From: Collybiopsis luxurians FD-317 M1
Taxonomy: Eukaryota; Basidiomycota; Agaricomycetes; Agaricales; Omphalotaceae
Direction of reading: 5' to 3'
NCBI GenBank assembly: GCA_000827265.1
Contig: KN834784.1
Coordinates: forward strand, 499,923-563,922
DNA: 64,000 nucleotides
The position numbers and the translations under genes were made by a program. This document shows, piece after piece, positions 11,071 to 22,558 of the stretch. The notes beneath the pieces are model-generated. The model saw only the letters and a program-made list of their open reading frames with translations. It was not told the DNA's origin and did not search any database. Position 1 is the stretch's first letter; each line of letters starts with the position of its first letter.

Positions 11071-14000
11071 ATGCTAGGCCTTACGCTCATTGCTGCTGCT
11101 TTTATTCTTACTCTGGTATCCTCAATTTGGCGCCAACGCTCGTCGAAACCACCCCTGCCCCCGGGACCCAGAAAACTTCCAATTCTTGGGAACCTTCTTG
11201 TATGCCTATTTTCTGTTTTAATCTTCTGCCGGATGTCATTCCCAATTTTGGCCAAACGTTGCAGGATATGCCGGCTATGTTCCCATGGATTACTTTCTCG
11301 CAATGGGCCAAAGAGTTTCGTCCGTGACTGTTGTTTTGCCTTGGATTTTTATTGATTATTGACAAGTTGCCACATGCATTAGAAACAGATATTCTCCACC
11401 TCAATGTGGCGGGGTCATCATATATCATCTTAAATACCTACGAGGGAGCGAATGATTTACTGGACAAGCGGTCGAGTATCTATTCGAGTAGGTCCGTGGT
11501 ATGTTCAATACTCAATCTACTGTGTCAACCTAAGAAGGTAAACTGGTAGGCCTCTCTTTGCAATGCATGAACTGTGAGTAGTATATCCTCACTTGGCACC
11601 TACCTACGAGTCTTTATGCTAATGTGGCTGTGGCTGATCACGATTACTAGTATGGGGTAAGTGCTTTCTTTGTCCTTCAGAGGAACCTGTCCCAAGTTTG
11701 CAATTAGTTGGAACCGAGATTTTGCTCTCATGCCCTATGGAGAAGATTGGAACTCTCATAGGAAATTGATTCATCAAGGTTGAAGATTTTCTACATCCGT
11801 TTTTGGAAGGAAGTATCAAGTAATCTTCATTCTAGAATTCCGTCCAGTTCGCTCTGAATCATTGCACCGCTTACATGGAAAAAAGGCACTTGGCATCTTT
11901 TTGAACAGTCTTCTACATTCTCCGCAGGATTGGAAGGACCAAATACGACAGTAGGCTAAACAGATGTTTCTTCTCCCTCTGACTAACTCTCTCAATAGTA
12001 TGGTGGGATCGATTATCTTAGGTGTGGTCTATGGTATACGTGTCCAGTCCCAAGATGATCCCAATATCAAAGCAATTGAAAAGATGAATTTGGTTGTGAA
12101 TGAAGCTGTTCTCCCCACCAAGTTTCTTGTTGTAAGTCCGGAATTTTGGTTCACTCCATTTGGTGCAGATTGGAATAAATATAATCACAACAGAATGTCA
12201 TCCCTATGTTAAAGTATGTCCCTTCCTGGTTTCCTGGGGCATCTTTCAAGCGAAAAGCAAAAGCTTGGAATGGAATTTTTTCAGCAACAATCAAACCACC
12301 ATTTTTGAGGACTAAAAATGCTATGGTAGGTACTAGGCTCTGTGATGCCCTGTAGAAGAAACTGGACGCAGTCAACTTTCATTTCAGATTGATGGTATAG
12401 CTGAAGACTGTTTCAGTCTGCGGTGTTTGAAGGACGTAAGCAACCCAGATCCTCGACCAGATTATCTTTCGAAAGAAGAAGAAATCATCATGGAAACTGC
12501 AGGGACTATGTTTGAAGGTAAATTGAATGTTCCATTTCTCCTTTATGTGCAAAATTTAAGTGCAATGTTCTACTGGCGCATTTATTCGGAAAGGCGGAGC
12601 AGACACGGGGACTATCACTCTTGAAACATTCATGCTTGCAATCTTGTGCTTCCCGCATGTCCAGCGTGAGGCTCAGGCTGAGTTGGACCGCGTCGTTGGA
12701 AGAGAAAGGTTGCCGGAACATGCGGACAGAGAATTGCTACCATATGTGACCGCCATCATGTATGAGTGCTTTAGGTAAGTGCCGCTTTACCACTACCTTG
12801 TTGTGAAGACCAGGTGGAGTGACCACTTGCATGTTAGATGGCAGCCCGTAGGAGCATTGAGCAAGTCCTTTCTATTCAGTGGAAAATTCGCCCATTCATA
12901 TGTAATTTACCAACCTATAGGCGTTGCTCATCGGGTGGACACAGATGATACCTACAAAGGATATCATATACCCAAGAATTCTACGGTGCTCCCCAACGTG
13001 TGGTATGTGATTCTCTATTTCCCGCTTGGGCAACTTCGAGCTACGGAACTTGACTCTGGGGCTTGAAGGGCAATGCTCCACGATCCCAACGTATACGGTT
13101 CCGACACAGATACCTTTGAACCCAAGCGATGGCTTCTCAAAATTTCCGATGACCAAGGAATCACTGGAGAATGGAAGCTCAATCCTGATATGCGCGATCC
13201 CCTTGTAGTAACTTTCGGATTCGGCAGACGGTTTGTACTTGTACTTGCTTAAATCTATTCGTGTCCTGACAGAGTAAATCATAGAGCTTGTCCAGGGAAA
13301 CACCTCGCCATTTCCACATTCTGGACGGGGATAGCCTCTATTCTTCATTTATTCAATGTTACCTCGGCCGTCGATGAAGACAGTAACAAGCCTATTCAGC
13401 CTAAAATAGAGTATAGCAATCTCGGTCTGTTCAAGTATGTACTGAACAGTCCAGCTTTGCACCTGCGATGACTTGATCACTGACTTTGATCACGCTCTTT
13501 GTGTTTCTTTGCTTTGCCTGTTCCTCTCAACCCCAATCGGACGCAATTTCTGTTGTGCTGTAATGCAGCCAACCGACTCCATTCAAATGTACAATCAAGC
13601 CTCGTTCAGAAGTTCACGCGGACCTGATCCGACAGGCTCTTCCTAATGACATGGATTAAAGAGTTTTGTAGGCTGGAGAAAAGGACGGAGATATACCCCA
13701 CTGCCGTAAAGCATGCAACCAAGTTCATTAGTGTTACGTTGTGTACTTTGTATCATTGAGAGTTGCAGTTTACTTGCCGAATGCGATAAGAAAGCTCGGC
13801 GTTCAGCGGCTGTGGCACAATTGGGGGCGGCTTGATTGCCATGGCATCAAGCCGAGCAGCTAAACTTCGCTCGGATAGTGCCGAGGGTGCAGCGTCAGCT
13901 GAATTTAGGATTGACACCTTCGAGTGTTACAGGAAGATCTTGATTTAACTTGTGAAACGATTTGAATATCAATGTTTACAAGTGGATTTTTGCTGGCTTT

Positions 14001-14440
14001 TAGAGGATGTTGACCAAGGCCATGAGAGATAAGGAGAACTGGAGTTCAAGAGGCGGACGAATCTGCAATAATCAAGTCTGACGCAACTTGTATAATTCAC
14101 CAAGATATTCATACACCGTTACTCTACTCGTCAAAGTTAGTACGTATGAACTGGTCAATCTCCATTGATATACATGTACCGCCCGATTCAGTTTTCCCCT
14201 CAAAGGCCTACTACATCCAAGCATAAATATACAATATCTGTACCCAATCCTTTCATAACAGCACAATTTACTGTAGCATAAATAGTTCAAACCTGAAATC
14301 GCAATCACCATCATAAATGCAAAGCGCTCTTCTGTGTCTATCAAGATCTATCTTGATTGCCTGTTCTTTTCTCTCCCGCCCCCCCTTCATACCCCGCGCT
14401 CCTGCTGCTATTCTGGTCCGTTCCTTTGCTAGCAGCTGTT
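10600..14440 (+). repeat. Tandem duplication unit B (P450 copy 1 plus flanks)
   Basis: This segment matches 15740-19580 with an offset of about 5.18-5.20 kb. Coding exons, most introns, the downstream region (phrases at 13740-14340 recur at 18900-19490) and the pyrimidine-rich stretch before 14440 are all shared. The segment at 13026-13208, covering parts of an intron and an exon, gives the same shadow-frame translation as 18201-18383, so DNA identity there is very high. Confidence 0.8.
11071..13659 (+). CDS. Cytochrome P450 (array copy 1), reads intact
   Basis: About 500 residues over more than a dozen exons. Exon 1 (11071-11199) encodes a hydrophobic anchor MLGLTLIAAAFILTLVSSIW and then PPLPPGPRKLPILGNLL. 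Later exons: 11265-11319, 11383-11491, 11550-11573, a 6-nt micro-exon at 11651-11656, then one from 11708. Motifs: helix I GGADTGT (near 12595), helix K ECFR (ExxR, near 12768), FEPKRWLL, and haem loop FGFGRRACPGKH formed by splicing at about 13231-13272. The C-terminus TPFKCTIKPRSEVHADLIRQ ends at the TAA at 13657. The start at 11071 puts the anchor first; an in-frame ATG at 11026 would add 15 residues. Such ER-bound monooxygenases act in fungal secondary metabolism or xenobiotic breakdown; the substrate is unknown. No disrupting stop was found. Confidence 0.82.
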
Positions 14441-14441
14441 C

Positions 14442-14548
14442 ACGCCGTTACATGCAGGCAACCAGCCCCATCCAACTGTACAGTCAGACCTCGCTCGGGG
14501 AAGCATGCCGAACTCCTCCGTCAGATTCTCCCTGACAACATGGACTAA
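14442..14548 (+). pseudogene. Relic of a P450 last exon (fourth array copy)
   Basis: After an acceptor-like CAG the frame reads QPAPSNCTVRPRS, then GKHAELLRQILPDNMD and a stop at 14546-14548, clearly the terminal exon of a P450 like its neighbours. Nothing upstream of this exon remains; the preceding sequence is the end of duplication unit B. It resembles copy 0 (QPAPFNCT, LPDNMD) more than copies 1 and 2, so it is probably the remnant of a duplicated copy 0. Confidence 0.75.
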
Positions 14549-14566
14549 AAAGATGGATGGCAGAAC

Positions 14567-15422
14567 TAGGGATCCGCACCGTAACCGTAAAATACGGTTT
14601 ACGGTTACGGCCAATACGGTACCACGGTATAACCTTTGAGGTTGAGGTTTACGGTTACGGTTTACTGTAACAAACTTACGGCTTACGGCCGTATACGGTT
14701 GTATACGGCCCGTAAATGTTGCGTTATTAGCCTTTCTGCTTGAGTGCTTTTATACCTGAATACAAAGTATCTGGGATACTTTACTTAGTACTACGAACTA
14801 GAGGATGAATAATATGTACAGTAATACGGAAGTGTAAGTACCGGGAATGATGAGTAAGTAGCTGCGCACTAGGATCGGCGCATCAGTGTCGGTGACATCA
14901 CCTCATCATCTCAGACAGATCCTGTTCAGTGGTGGTATGCCAGAAAGGATGAGTCTCCTCGCTTGTATCAGATGGCACGAGACTTCATGGCAATTCCAGG
15001 TTAGTTTTAATTCCAACTTTTTGGTAGTCGCTGCTATCTGACAATGAATCCAGGCTCAGCGGTTGCCGTTGAACGTATTTTTTCAGGAGCTCGGGATACA
15101 ATCTCACTCCGCCGAGCTCGCTTGAAGCCAGAGACCATTCGGGTACTTATGCTATATAAGCAGCGGCTCAGACTGAAGTGTAAGGGGCTGGAGGATATCT
15201 TAGCAGCTGCAATAGAGGCAGACAAATGTAATTAATTGATTTAATTGTTTGTAGCAAAATTTTTACGGTCGTATATACCGTAAAGTGACCGTAAAGTGAC
15301 CGTACCGTACCGTAAGAGATATTTTGGTGAGCTTTACGGTTACGGTTACGGTACATCCGTATACCGTAGGTGACCGTAATTTTTACGGCCGTAACCGTAT
15401 ACGGTTACGGTGCGGATCCCTA
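14567..15422 (+). mobile_element. Non-autonomous hAT element, 856 bp, with perfect TIRs and 8-bp TSD
   Basis: Both ends share an inverted repeat of 23 bp (14567-14589 and 15400-15422) that begins TAGGGATCCGCACCGTAAC. The 8-bp direct repeat GGCAGAAC flanks it at 14559-14566 and 15423-15430, the hAT hallmark. Inside both ends are dense subterminal repeats of CCGTAA/TACGGT. Only the C-terminal part of a transposase is kept. Perfect TIRs and TSD point to a fairly recent insertion. It landed about 10 bp past the stop codon of the relic P450 exon. Confidence 0.92.
14918..15235 (+). pseudogene. hAT transposase C-terminal dimerisation (hATC) fragment
   Basis: The frame starts DPVQWWYARKDESPRLYQMA, and after an intron at about 15001-15052 reads SAVAVERIFSGARDTISLRR, then LKPETIRVLMLYKQRLR, ending at the TAA at 15233. 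This is the classic hATC dimerisation domain of basidiomycete hAT transposases. The catalytic N-terminal part is absent, so the element cannot move without help from another copy. Confidence 0.88.
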
Positions 15423-15430
15423 GGCAGAAC

Positions 15431-16273
15431 ATTATACACATTTCGTACACGTAGATATCACGGCCATGGGCATTAAGAGGAGAATACAGGAAAAACATCC
15501 GATACTTACGGAATGAATATCAGTCATTACTGATATTGCTACACATACCCATGTCCAATTACTATTCTCTACTCCTTCCTTACGGATCTAGAAAATCTCA
15601 CCTCACTATTCTCAACGCTTGCATATGAGCATGATTTGGGTTCTGTTTTGATTAGATTCCTGAGCATCGTTTTGCCTGTATGCAACCAATGTATCACTTG
15701 CTCGAGGTGAGGTCTGCGTGCCGCGATGCCGGCCATCTCTTCTAGCTACTCATGCGTTTCTGTAAAGTTGTCCTGTTATCGATGGAGCAACGGATTAGTA
15801 GTTTGTTGGTAGGTAAACACAATCACTAAGGTGCATTTTTCAAAAACAATGCCATAATAGCGCTAACTAAATTCGTCGAATGAAACTTACTCCGAGCACT
15901 AATCTACTCAGTAAAATAGGTTCCCCAAACTATCCCAGATGAGAGCTGGTTCAGGGTTCTGAGGCAATGGAGCTTTGAGCCTGACCAGCGCTACCACTCC
16001 CTACTCTCTTTCCACTCAAACATCGTAGCTTAAGACCTATAGATAGCCTGAACTTCCGAAGCGATCGCTGATTGCTTCACGCGCCGGCACATCGAGGTAA
16101 CAAACTGATTCAACTTCCTGGTTTTGGTTCGACGCAAGTGACTCTCAATGGCACGAATGACAGAACCTAATACCGTACGCAAGAGACTCAGGAATTGGGA
16201 TTTGATGGAGGACTAGTATATATTCGCCTGACCCACACTTTGCCCTCTCATTCGGTCTTATATTTGTATAGCA
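15431..16273. other. Intergenic before P450 copy 2; second half belongs to duplication unit C
   Basis: From about 15740 on this matches 10600-11070, the 5' flank of copy 1. The first 300 bases (15431-15740) have no recognisable content and are loosely comparable to the 3' flank of copy 0 after 10415. Confidence 0.5.
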
Positions 16274-18836
16274 ATGCTGGGTTCTACACTCATTGCTGCT
16301 GCTTTTACTCTTGCTCTGGTATCCTTGATTTGGCACCAATGCTCATCGAAACCTCTACTTCCTCCGGGCCCCAGAAAGCTCCCAATTATTGGGAACCTTC
16401 TTGTATGCCTATTTTCTTTCTTACTTTTCTGCTGGATTTCAATCCCAATTTTGGCCAAAATTTGCAGGATATGCCGACTATATTCCCATGGATTACTTTC
16501 TCGCAATGGGCCAAAGAGTTTCGTCCGTGATTGTTCAAGTTGTGCTTAGATGCTTTTTTGATTATTGACTTGAAGTTGCCACATGCTTTAGAAACGGACA
16601 TCCTCCACCTCGATGTTGCAGGATCATCGTATATCATCTTGAATACCTACGAGGCAGCGAATGATTTACTGGACAAGCGGTCGAGTATATATTCAAGCAG
16701 GTCCGTGGCATGTTTAATACTCACTCTACACTGTCAACCTAAGAAAGTAACTACTAATAGGCCTCCCTTTGCCATGCATGAGCTGTGAGTAGCATATTCA
16801 CACTGGCACCGACCTATTTATGCCAAAGCGGCTGATCATAATTACTAGTATGGGGTACGTGCTCTCTTTGTCCTCCAGCCTAGAAAACTGTCTCAAGTTT
16901 GCAATTAGCTGGAACCGAGATTTCGTCCTTATGCCCTACGGAGAAGATTGGAACTCTCACAGGAAATTGTTTCATCAAGGTTGAAGATTTTCTACATCTG
17001 TTTTTGGAAGGAAGTATCAAATAATTTCCATTCTAGAATTCCATCCAGTTCGCTCTGAATCATTGCACCGCTTACATGGAAAAAAGGCACTTGGCATCTT
17101 TTTGAACAGTCTTCTACATTCTCCGCAGGATTGGAAGGACCAAATACGACAGTAGGTTAAATAGATGTTTTTTCTCCCTCTGACTAACTCTCTCAATAGT
17201 ATGGTGGGATCGATTATCTTAGGTGTGGCCTATGGTATACGTGTCCAGTCCCAAGATGATCCCAATATCAAAGCAATTGAAAAGATGAATTTGGTTGTGA
17301 ATGAAGCCGTTCTCCCTACCAAGTTTCTTGTCGTAAGCCTGGAATTTTGGTTCATTCCATTTGGTGCAGATTGGATTAAAGATAATCACAACAGAACGTC
17401 ATCCCTATGTTAAAGTATGTCCCTTCCTGGTTTCCTGGGGCATCTTTCAAGCGAAAAGCAAAAGCTTGGAATGGAATTTTTTCAGCAACAATCAAACCAC
17501 CATTTTTGAGGACTAAAAATGCTATGGTAGGCACTGTGATGCCCTGTAAAATATAGTGGATGCAGTCAACTTTCATTTCAGATTAATGGTACAGCTGATG
17601 ACTGTTTCAGTCTGCGGTGTTTGAAGGACGTAAGTGACCCAGATCCTCGACCAGATTATCTGTCGAAGGAAGAAGAAATCATCATGGAAACCGCAGGCAC
17701 GATGTACGAAGGTACTGAATTTTTTTTATAACAGAGGTCAAGCTCAAATTAACGTCAAATTGAAAAGGTGGAGCAGATAGCGGGACTATTGCTCTTGAAA
17801 CATTTATGCTCACTATCTTGTGCTTCCCGCATGTCCAGCGTGAGGCTCAGGCTGAGTTGGACCGTGTCGTTGGAAGAGAAAGGTTGCCGGAACATATAGA
17901 TAGAGAATTGCTACCGTATGTGACCGCCGTCATGTATGAGTGCTTTAGGTAAGTGCCGCTTTACCACTACCTTGTTGTGAAGACCAGGTGGAGTGACCAC
18001 TTGCATGTTTAGATGGCAGCCTGTGGGAACGTTGGGCAAGTCCTCTCTATTCAGTGAAAAACTCGCCCATTCATAAGTAATTTACCACCCTATAGGCGTT
18101 GCTCATCGAGTTGATGCAGATGATACCTACAAAGGATATCATATACCTAAGAATTCTACGGTGCTGCCCAATATGTGGTATGTGATTCTCTATTTCCCGC
18201 TTGGGCAACTTCGAGCTACGGAACTTGACTCTGGGGCTTGAAGGGCAATGCTCCACGATCCCAACGTATACGGTTCCGACGCAGATACCTTTGAACCCAA
18301 GCGATGGCTTCTCAAAATTTCCGATGACCAAGGAATCACTGGAGAATGGAAGCTCAATCCTGATATGCGCGATCCCCTTGTAGTAACTTTCGGATTCGGC
18401 AGACGGTTTGTACTTGTACTTGCTTAAATCTATTCGTGTCCTGACAGAGTAAATCATAGAGCTTGTCCAGGGAAACACCTCGCCATTTCCACGTTCTGGA
18501 CGGGGATAGCCTCTATTCTTCATTTATTCAACGTTACCCCGGCCATCGATGAAGACAGTAACAAGCCTATTCAGCCTAAAGTAGAGTATAGCAATCTCGG
18601 TCTGTTCAAGTATGTACTGAACAGTCCAGCTTTGCACCTGTGACGACTTGATCACTGACTTTGATTACGTTCTTTGTGTTTCTTTGCTTTGCCGTGTCCT
18701 CTCAATCCCAATCGGACGCATTTTTCCTGTTGTGCTGTAATGCAGCCAACCGGCTCCATTCAAATGTACAATCAAGCCTCGTTCAGAAGCGCACGCGGAG
18801 CTGATCCGACAGGTTCTTCCTGATGACATGGATTAA
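16274..18836 (+). CDS. Cytochrome P450 (array copy 2), reads intact
   Basis: Recent paralogue of the gene at 11071 with the same exon plan. It has an anchor MLGSTLIAAAFTLALVSLIW, LLPPGPRKLPIIGNLL, RSSIYSSR, the micro-exon TATGGG near 16850, YVPSWFPGASFKRKAKAW, helix I GGADSGT (near 17765), ECFR (near 17940), FEPKRWLL, FGFGRRACPGKH (spliced near 18407-18448), and a C-terminus ending at the TAA at 18834. In helix I the acid-alcohol pair is Asp-Ser instead of the Asp-Thr of copy 1, a conservative change at the oxygen-activation site. The intron just before helix I is unrelated in sequence to the one in copies 0 and 1. No disrupting stop was found. Substrate unknown. Confidence 0.82.
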
Positions 18837-19579
18837 GGAGTTTTGGATACACCCCACTGCCGTACAGTATGCAGCCAGGTTTATAACAAGGAAATAGTAC
18901 TACGCTGCGTACTGTATTTTGTACTTGTATCATCAATGCTTACTTGCCGAATGTGTCATATACTTGTAAGAATGCTCGGCGTTCAGCCGAGATCGAGCCG
19001 GGAAGCTGGGCCGAGCCGGCTTCAAATGGTGTGCAGCGTGAACGTGAGTGAATTTAGGATTGACGCCTTGAAGTATTGCGGGAAGATCTTAATTCGACTT
19101 GTGAAACGATTTAAATATCAAAGTTTACTAGTGGATTCAGCAAGGATCCAGTTGCTCTTAGACAACGTTGGCCAATAATGGGAACTAAAGTTCAGGAAGC
19201 GGACGAATCTGCAATAACCCAGTCTGATCCAAGATATTCATACACGATTACTCTACTCGTCAAAATTAGTACGTATGTACCGGTCAAGCTCGAGCTCCTT
19301 TATACATGTACCGCTCGATTCACCCTTCCCCACCCTTCCCCTCACAGGCCCACTACATCCAAGCATAAATATACAATACATGTACTTAGTCCTTTCCTAA
19401 AAGCACGATCTACTGTAACATAAATAGTCCAAACCTGAAATCGAAATCACCATCATAACTGCGAAAGCGCCCTTCTGTGTCTATCAAGATCTATCTTGAT
19501 TGCCTGTTCTCTTCTCTCCCGCTCCCCCCCTCTTCCTTCATACCCGGCGTTCCTGCTGCTATTCTAATCCGTCCCTTTG
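18837..19579. other. Intergenic, part of duplication unit C
   Basis: No gene supported. The stretch matches 13660-14437 downstream of copy 1, including a C-rich tract near 19515 and the phrase CTATCAAGATCTATCTTGAT at 19480 and 14338. Confidence 0.6.
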
Positions 19580-21625
19580 CTAGCACTGGCCGGCTTCGGC
19601 TTCGCCCTCGCCCCCGCCCTCAAGTTCATCATCCCCGTCCCGCTCTCGCTCACCATCGCTCTCAAAATCAAGATCCGAATGCTCGCTAGTAGGTGAAAAC
19701 GCAAACGACGGAGCGCGAAGGTTGGACCAAGGATCTATTATTATTCGTACAAAAAAAAAAAAATACAATCAATCAGTCAGTCAGTCAGTTAAGCCAGTTA
19801 CTAGGATCATCAAGGAGAAGAAACACGTTTTACTTGCACGTGTAGGATTGACAAGCGACAGGCGAACAGGCAAAGAAGCAAAGGAAAATCTTGGTTTGAT
19901 GGAAAAAAAGAGACACTCACCGAACGATGACACATCAGGTATATCCCTGTAAGGCGACAACCTGGTCCCGTAACCACTGAAAAACCCAGTTCCTACATGA
20001 CCCGTACCATGGCCAGTCGAGAATACCCCAGTTCCCCAATCCGACTGAGAATTTGAATGGCCATTCAAACCCGGGTTCAACTGCGCGTTCGCACCCACCG
20101 GCTCATTCTCCAATCGAGAAGCCAGCAACCCAATCTCCCGATCTAAATTTGCAACCAGGCGACGACCCAGAGCGGCCCTGGTCCGTCGACGGAACGACGG
20201 GACATCACCGCTGAGTAGATCACGAGGAGGTGCCAACTCTGTAGCCGCTCTTCCGTTCCCTGCCTGTCCTCGATACTGAGATACTAGGGCGGCAACTTGA
20301 TGACGATAGCCGTGCTGTACAATCGCCGACTCATCATCCTCATCGGAAGAATCAGGCCAATCCGCGGATAAGTCAGAGTCATCAGAGTCAGTCAAGTCTT
20401 GCAATGGAGGCATATCATCAGGTACATCTTCACCGTTGCCGTCGTCAGTTCCAGCGAACTGCTGTGTAATAGTTCCGTGATGACCACGGTTCCTTGTGCC
20501 TTCATCCATCTGTGTTCCGTTTGAAGCCCCGGGAGCCGCAAATCGCTGCGATGGTGGAAGGGAGGTACGGGTGTGAAGGCGAACCTCTAGTGCTGGGCGA
20601 AGACGAGGAATAGGAGGAAGTACGACTGGATCTGACTGATACTGGAAACGCGGCGGTGACGAAGGGGAAATCAGTGGTTGCCCACTTGTGGTGACAACCG
20701 CAGTCGCAGCCGGGACATCTTTAGGAGGCAGGGAAAGCAAAGCACCGGATTGGGATATCACAGCGTCGGGAAAGAACATGAATACTGTCGAGTCAAAGTC
20801 TCGTTCTCGGTGATGAGCGGAATTAGAGGAGAGTGATGATAGAGACGTGGCATTTGAAGTTACAGGATGCATGTTGCGGGAATCAATATCATCGTTTGCT
20901 AGAGTAAGAATTTCTTCGTCCGATGGAGATAGTATCGGTGTAAAATGGGTAGTTTGTCCACGACTGCGGGAAGGCAATAAACCAGATGTATGATTCTGAA
21001 TCCTAGCGGAAGCGATGCGTTGCTCGAGACTCGACATCCGATCGGCACTGTCGTGATGGGCATTATGGGCTGTAGCACAGTATGTAGTCTTTGTACCCAG
21101 TGGTGAGCCACTATACGACGATTTAAGGACGACGACATATAGATAAACGGTGACTCTTACCAAGTTGAACAAGCAATACCTTCTCTGACGCATCCACATG
21201 AGCGGCGTATATTAATCTTTGGCTCGTCGCCACAAAGAACGACATGTGCATGTGTAAAATACTCTTCGTCCAACGGTAACACCGTCTGTTGTACACCTCG
21301 AGATTTGGCAAGCCATCCTTTGCTGGAATGTTGAATAGCCCGAGCGTGCAGGAGGGTTCCTTGACAGAGTTGACGATGCTTTGCCGAGCTGAGCCTCTGA
21401 TTTGATTCTGGTTCATGGCAGGTATTACAGAATATTCTGTAACTCTGAACGCTAGAGTTATTGGCGGAATGACTGCTTCCCTGTCCAAATTTGCGAGTCA
21501 GAGAGCAGTAAAAAATCGGAAAAAAAAGACAATGAACGAACCGGTGCGCCACTGGTCCGTTCAGCGACATAGGGAGTCATCCATACTGTTGTAGCACGAC
21601 CAGTCCTCCAAGGTACTCCAGACAT
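19580..21625 (-). CDS. Uncharacterised Agaricomycete protein: N-terminal Cys cluster, acidic low-complexity body
   Basis: The start is the ATG at 21623-21625 (MSGVPWRTGRATTVW). Exons joined over GT-AG introns give FCNTCHEP, then YFTHAHVVLCGDEPKINIRR and CGCVREGIACSTCGSPLG, the last formed by splicing across about 21163-21116. The CxxC and CxC...CxxC pattern suggests a zinc-binding fold. The remainder (to about 19921) is Ser/Pro/acidic low complexity, including DDMPPLQDLTDSDDSDLSAD. A last exon from about 19732 reads DPWSNLRAPSFAF and ends GGGEGEAEAGQC at 19580. I recognise the CGCVREGIAC module as recurrent in mushroom genomes but know no function. The acidic tail and probable zinc module would fit a nuclear or ubiquitin-related role; that is inference only. 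Confidence 0.7.
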
Positions 21626-21649
21626 GAAATTGAAAGAATGAGTAGATGA

Positions 21650-22550
21650 CTGTGCTGGGTAGAAATGGTAAAGGGAGAAGCTTGAAAGGAGGTGGTGATG
21701 GCCGCAAAACAGGTCGCGTTCGCCTATCACACCACGTGCGCGAATTTCAGTACATAAATTATTGGCCCCTATTTTGGAAGTCATGAAACCAAAGTCCGTT
21801 TGAAACGACAAACACCCATTTCCAAGGCAATCTCGTACGATATATCTCGATACAACCGATCCGACGAAGCTGACTGCGAAAAAAAAATCTAAAGGATTTT
21901 TTTACTGGCATAATCCGTCACCAAAACTGTCTAAACTCTATCCAGACTGACCGATGACAGGTGGTATAAGGTCTGCCGTCATATAGCGAACAGCTTGCAT
22001 ACTCGTGGTTTGGGAAGTTGAGCAGTGAAATGCCTTTGAGCTGCTTCGTCGGGGAACTATCGACCAAACAGAGACACCTTCACACCTCGAGCAGTCTTCT
22101 AGTGTAAAAAACGGTAATTATAGCTTCGGAATCCACTCTGAAACTCCGAGACCATTTATTCATTGAAGCAGCTTCCTCTATCTTTATGTATACTGTTCCA
22201 CCAACACGACTTTACGCCACAAACGTCAGCTAGGTCAGGCGCGCATGCTGTTCCTCCTCATAGAGTTCCACCATTGCCTCTCTATGCCCGTAACGGCTGC
22301 CAAGGATAACCCGAAATGGCCCACTCAAAACCATGATGGCCTTGCCATCACCGGCGAAAATGCTTCTTCTTGTATGAACTTTTGAATGAGCTTTCTCAGC
22401 TCTTAGAGCCGAGTAATGCGACTCATCACTTATATGCGTAAAAAGCGATTTTAAGTTATAGCATGCAGCTATAAAAGCTCCATTCGATTTCCATCTTTCT
22501 TCATCCCATTTTTGAAGAACCAGTGCTATCGGATACCTCTTCCAAACACA
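21650..22550. other. Intergenic between divergent genes
   Basis: Shared upstream region of the minus-strand gene at 21625 and the plus-strand hydrolase at 22559. No coding frame is supported. A short AT-rich patch (AAAAAAAATCTAAAGG) lies near 21880. Confidence 0.4.
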
Positions 22551-22558
22551 AAACCATC

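Larger units (their letters stand above)
15740..19580 (+). repeat. Tandem duplication unit C (P450 copy 2 plus flanks)
   Basis: Partner of 10600-14440. Its right edge coincides with the stop codon of the minus-strand gene that ends at 19580. The matching point in unit B (about 14437) also keeps the same CTAGCA at the junction, so the breakpoint fell at the 3' end of that gene. Confidence 0.75.
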
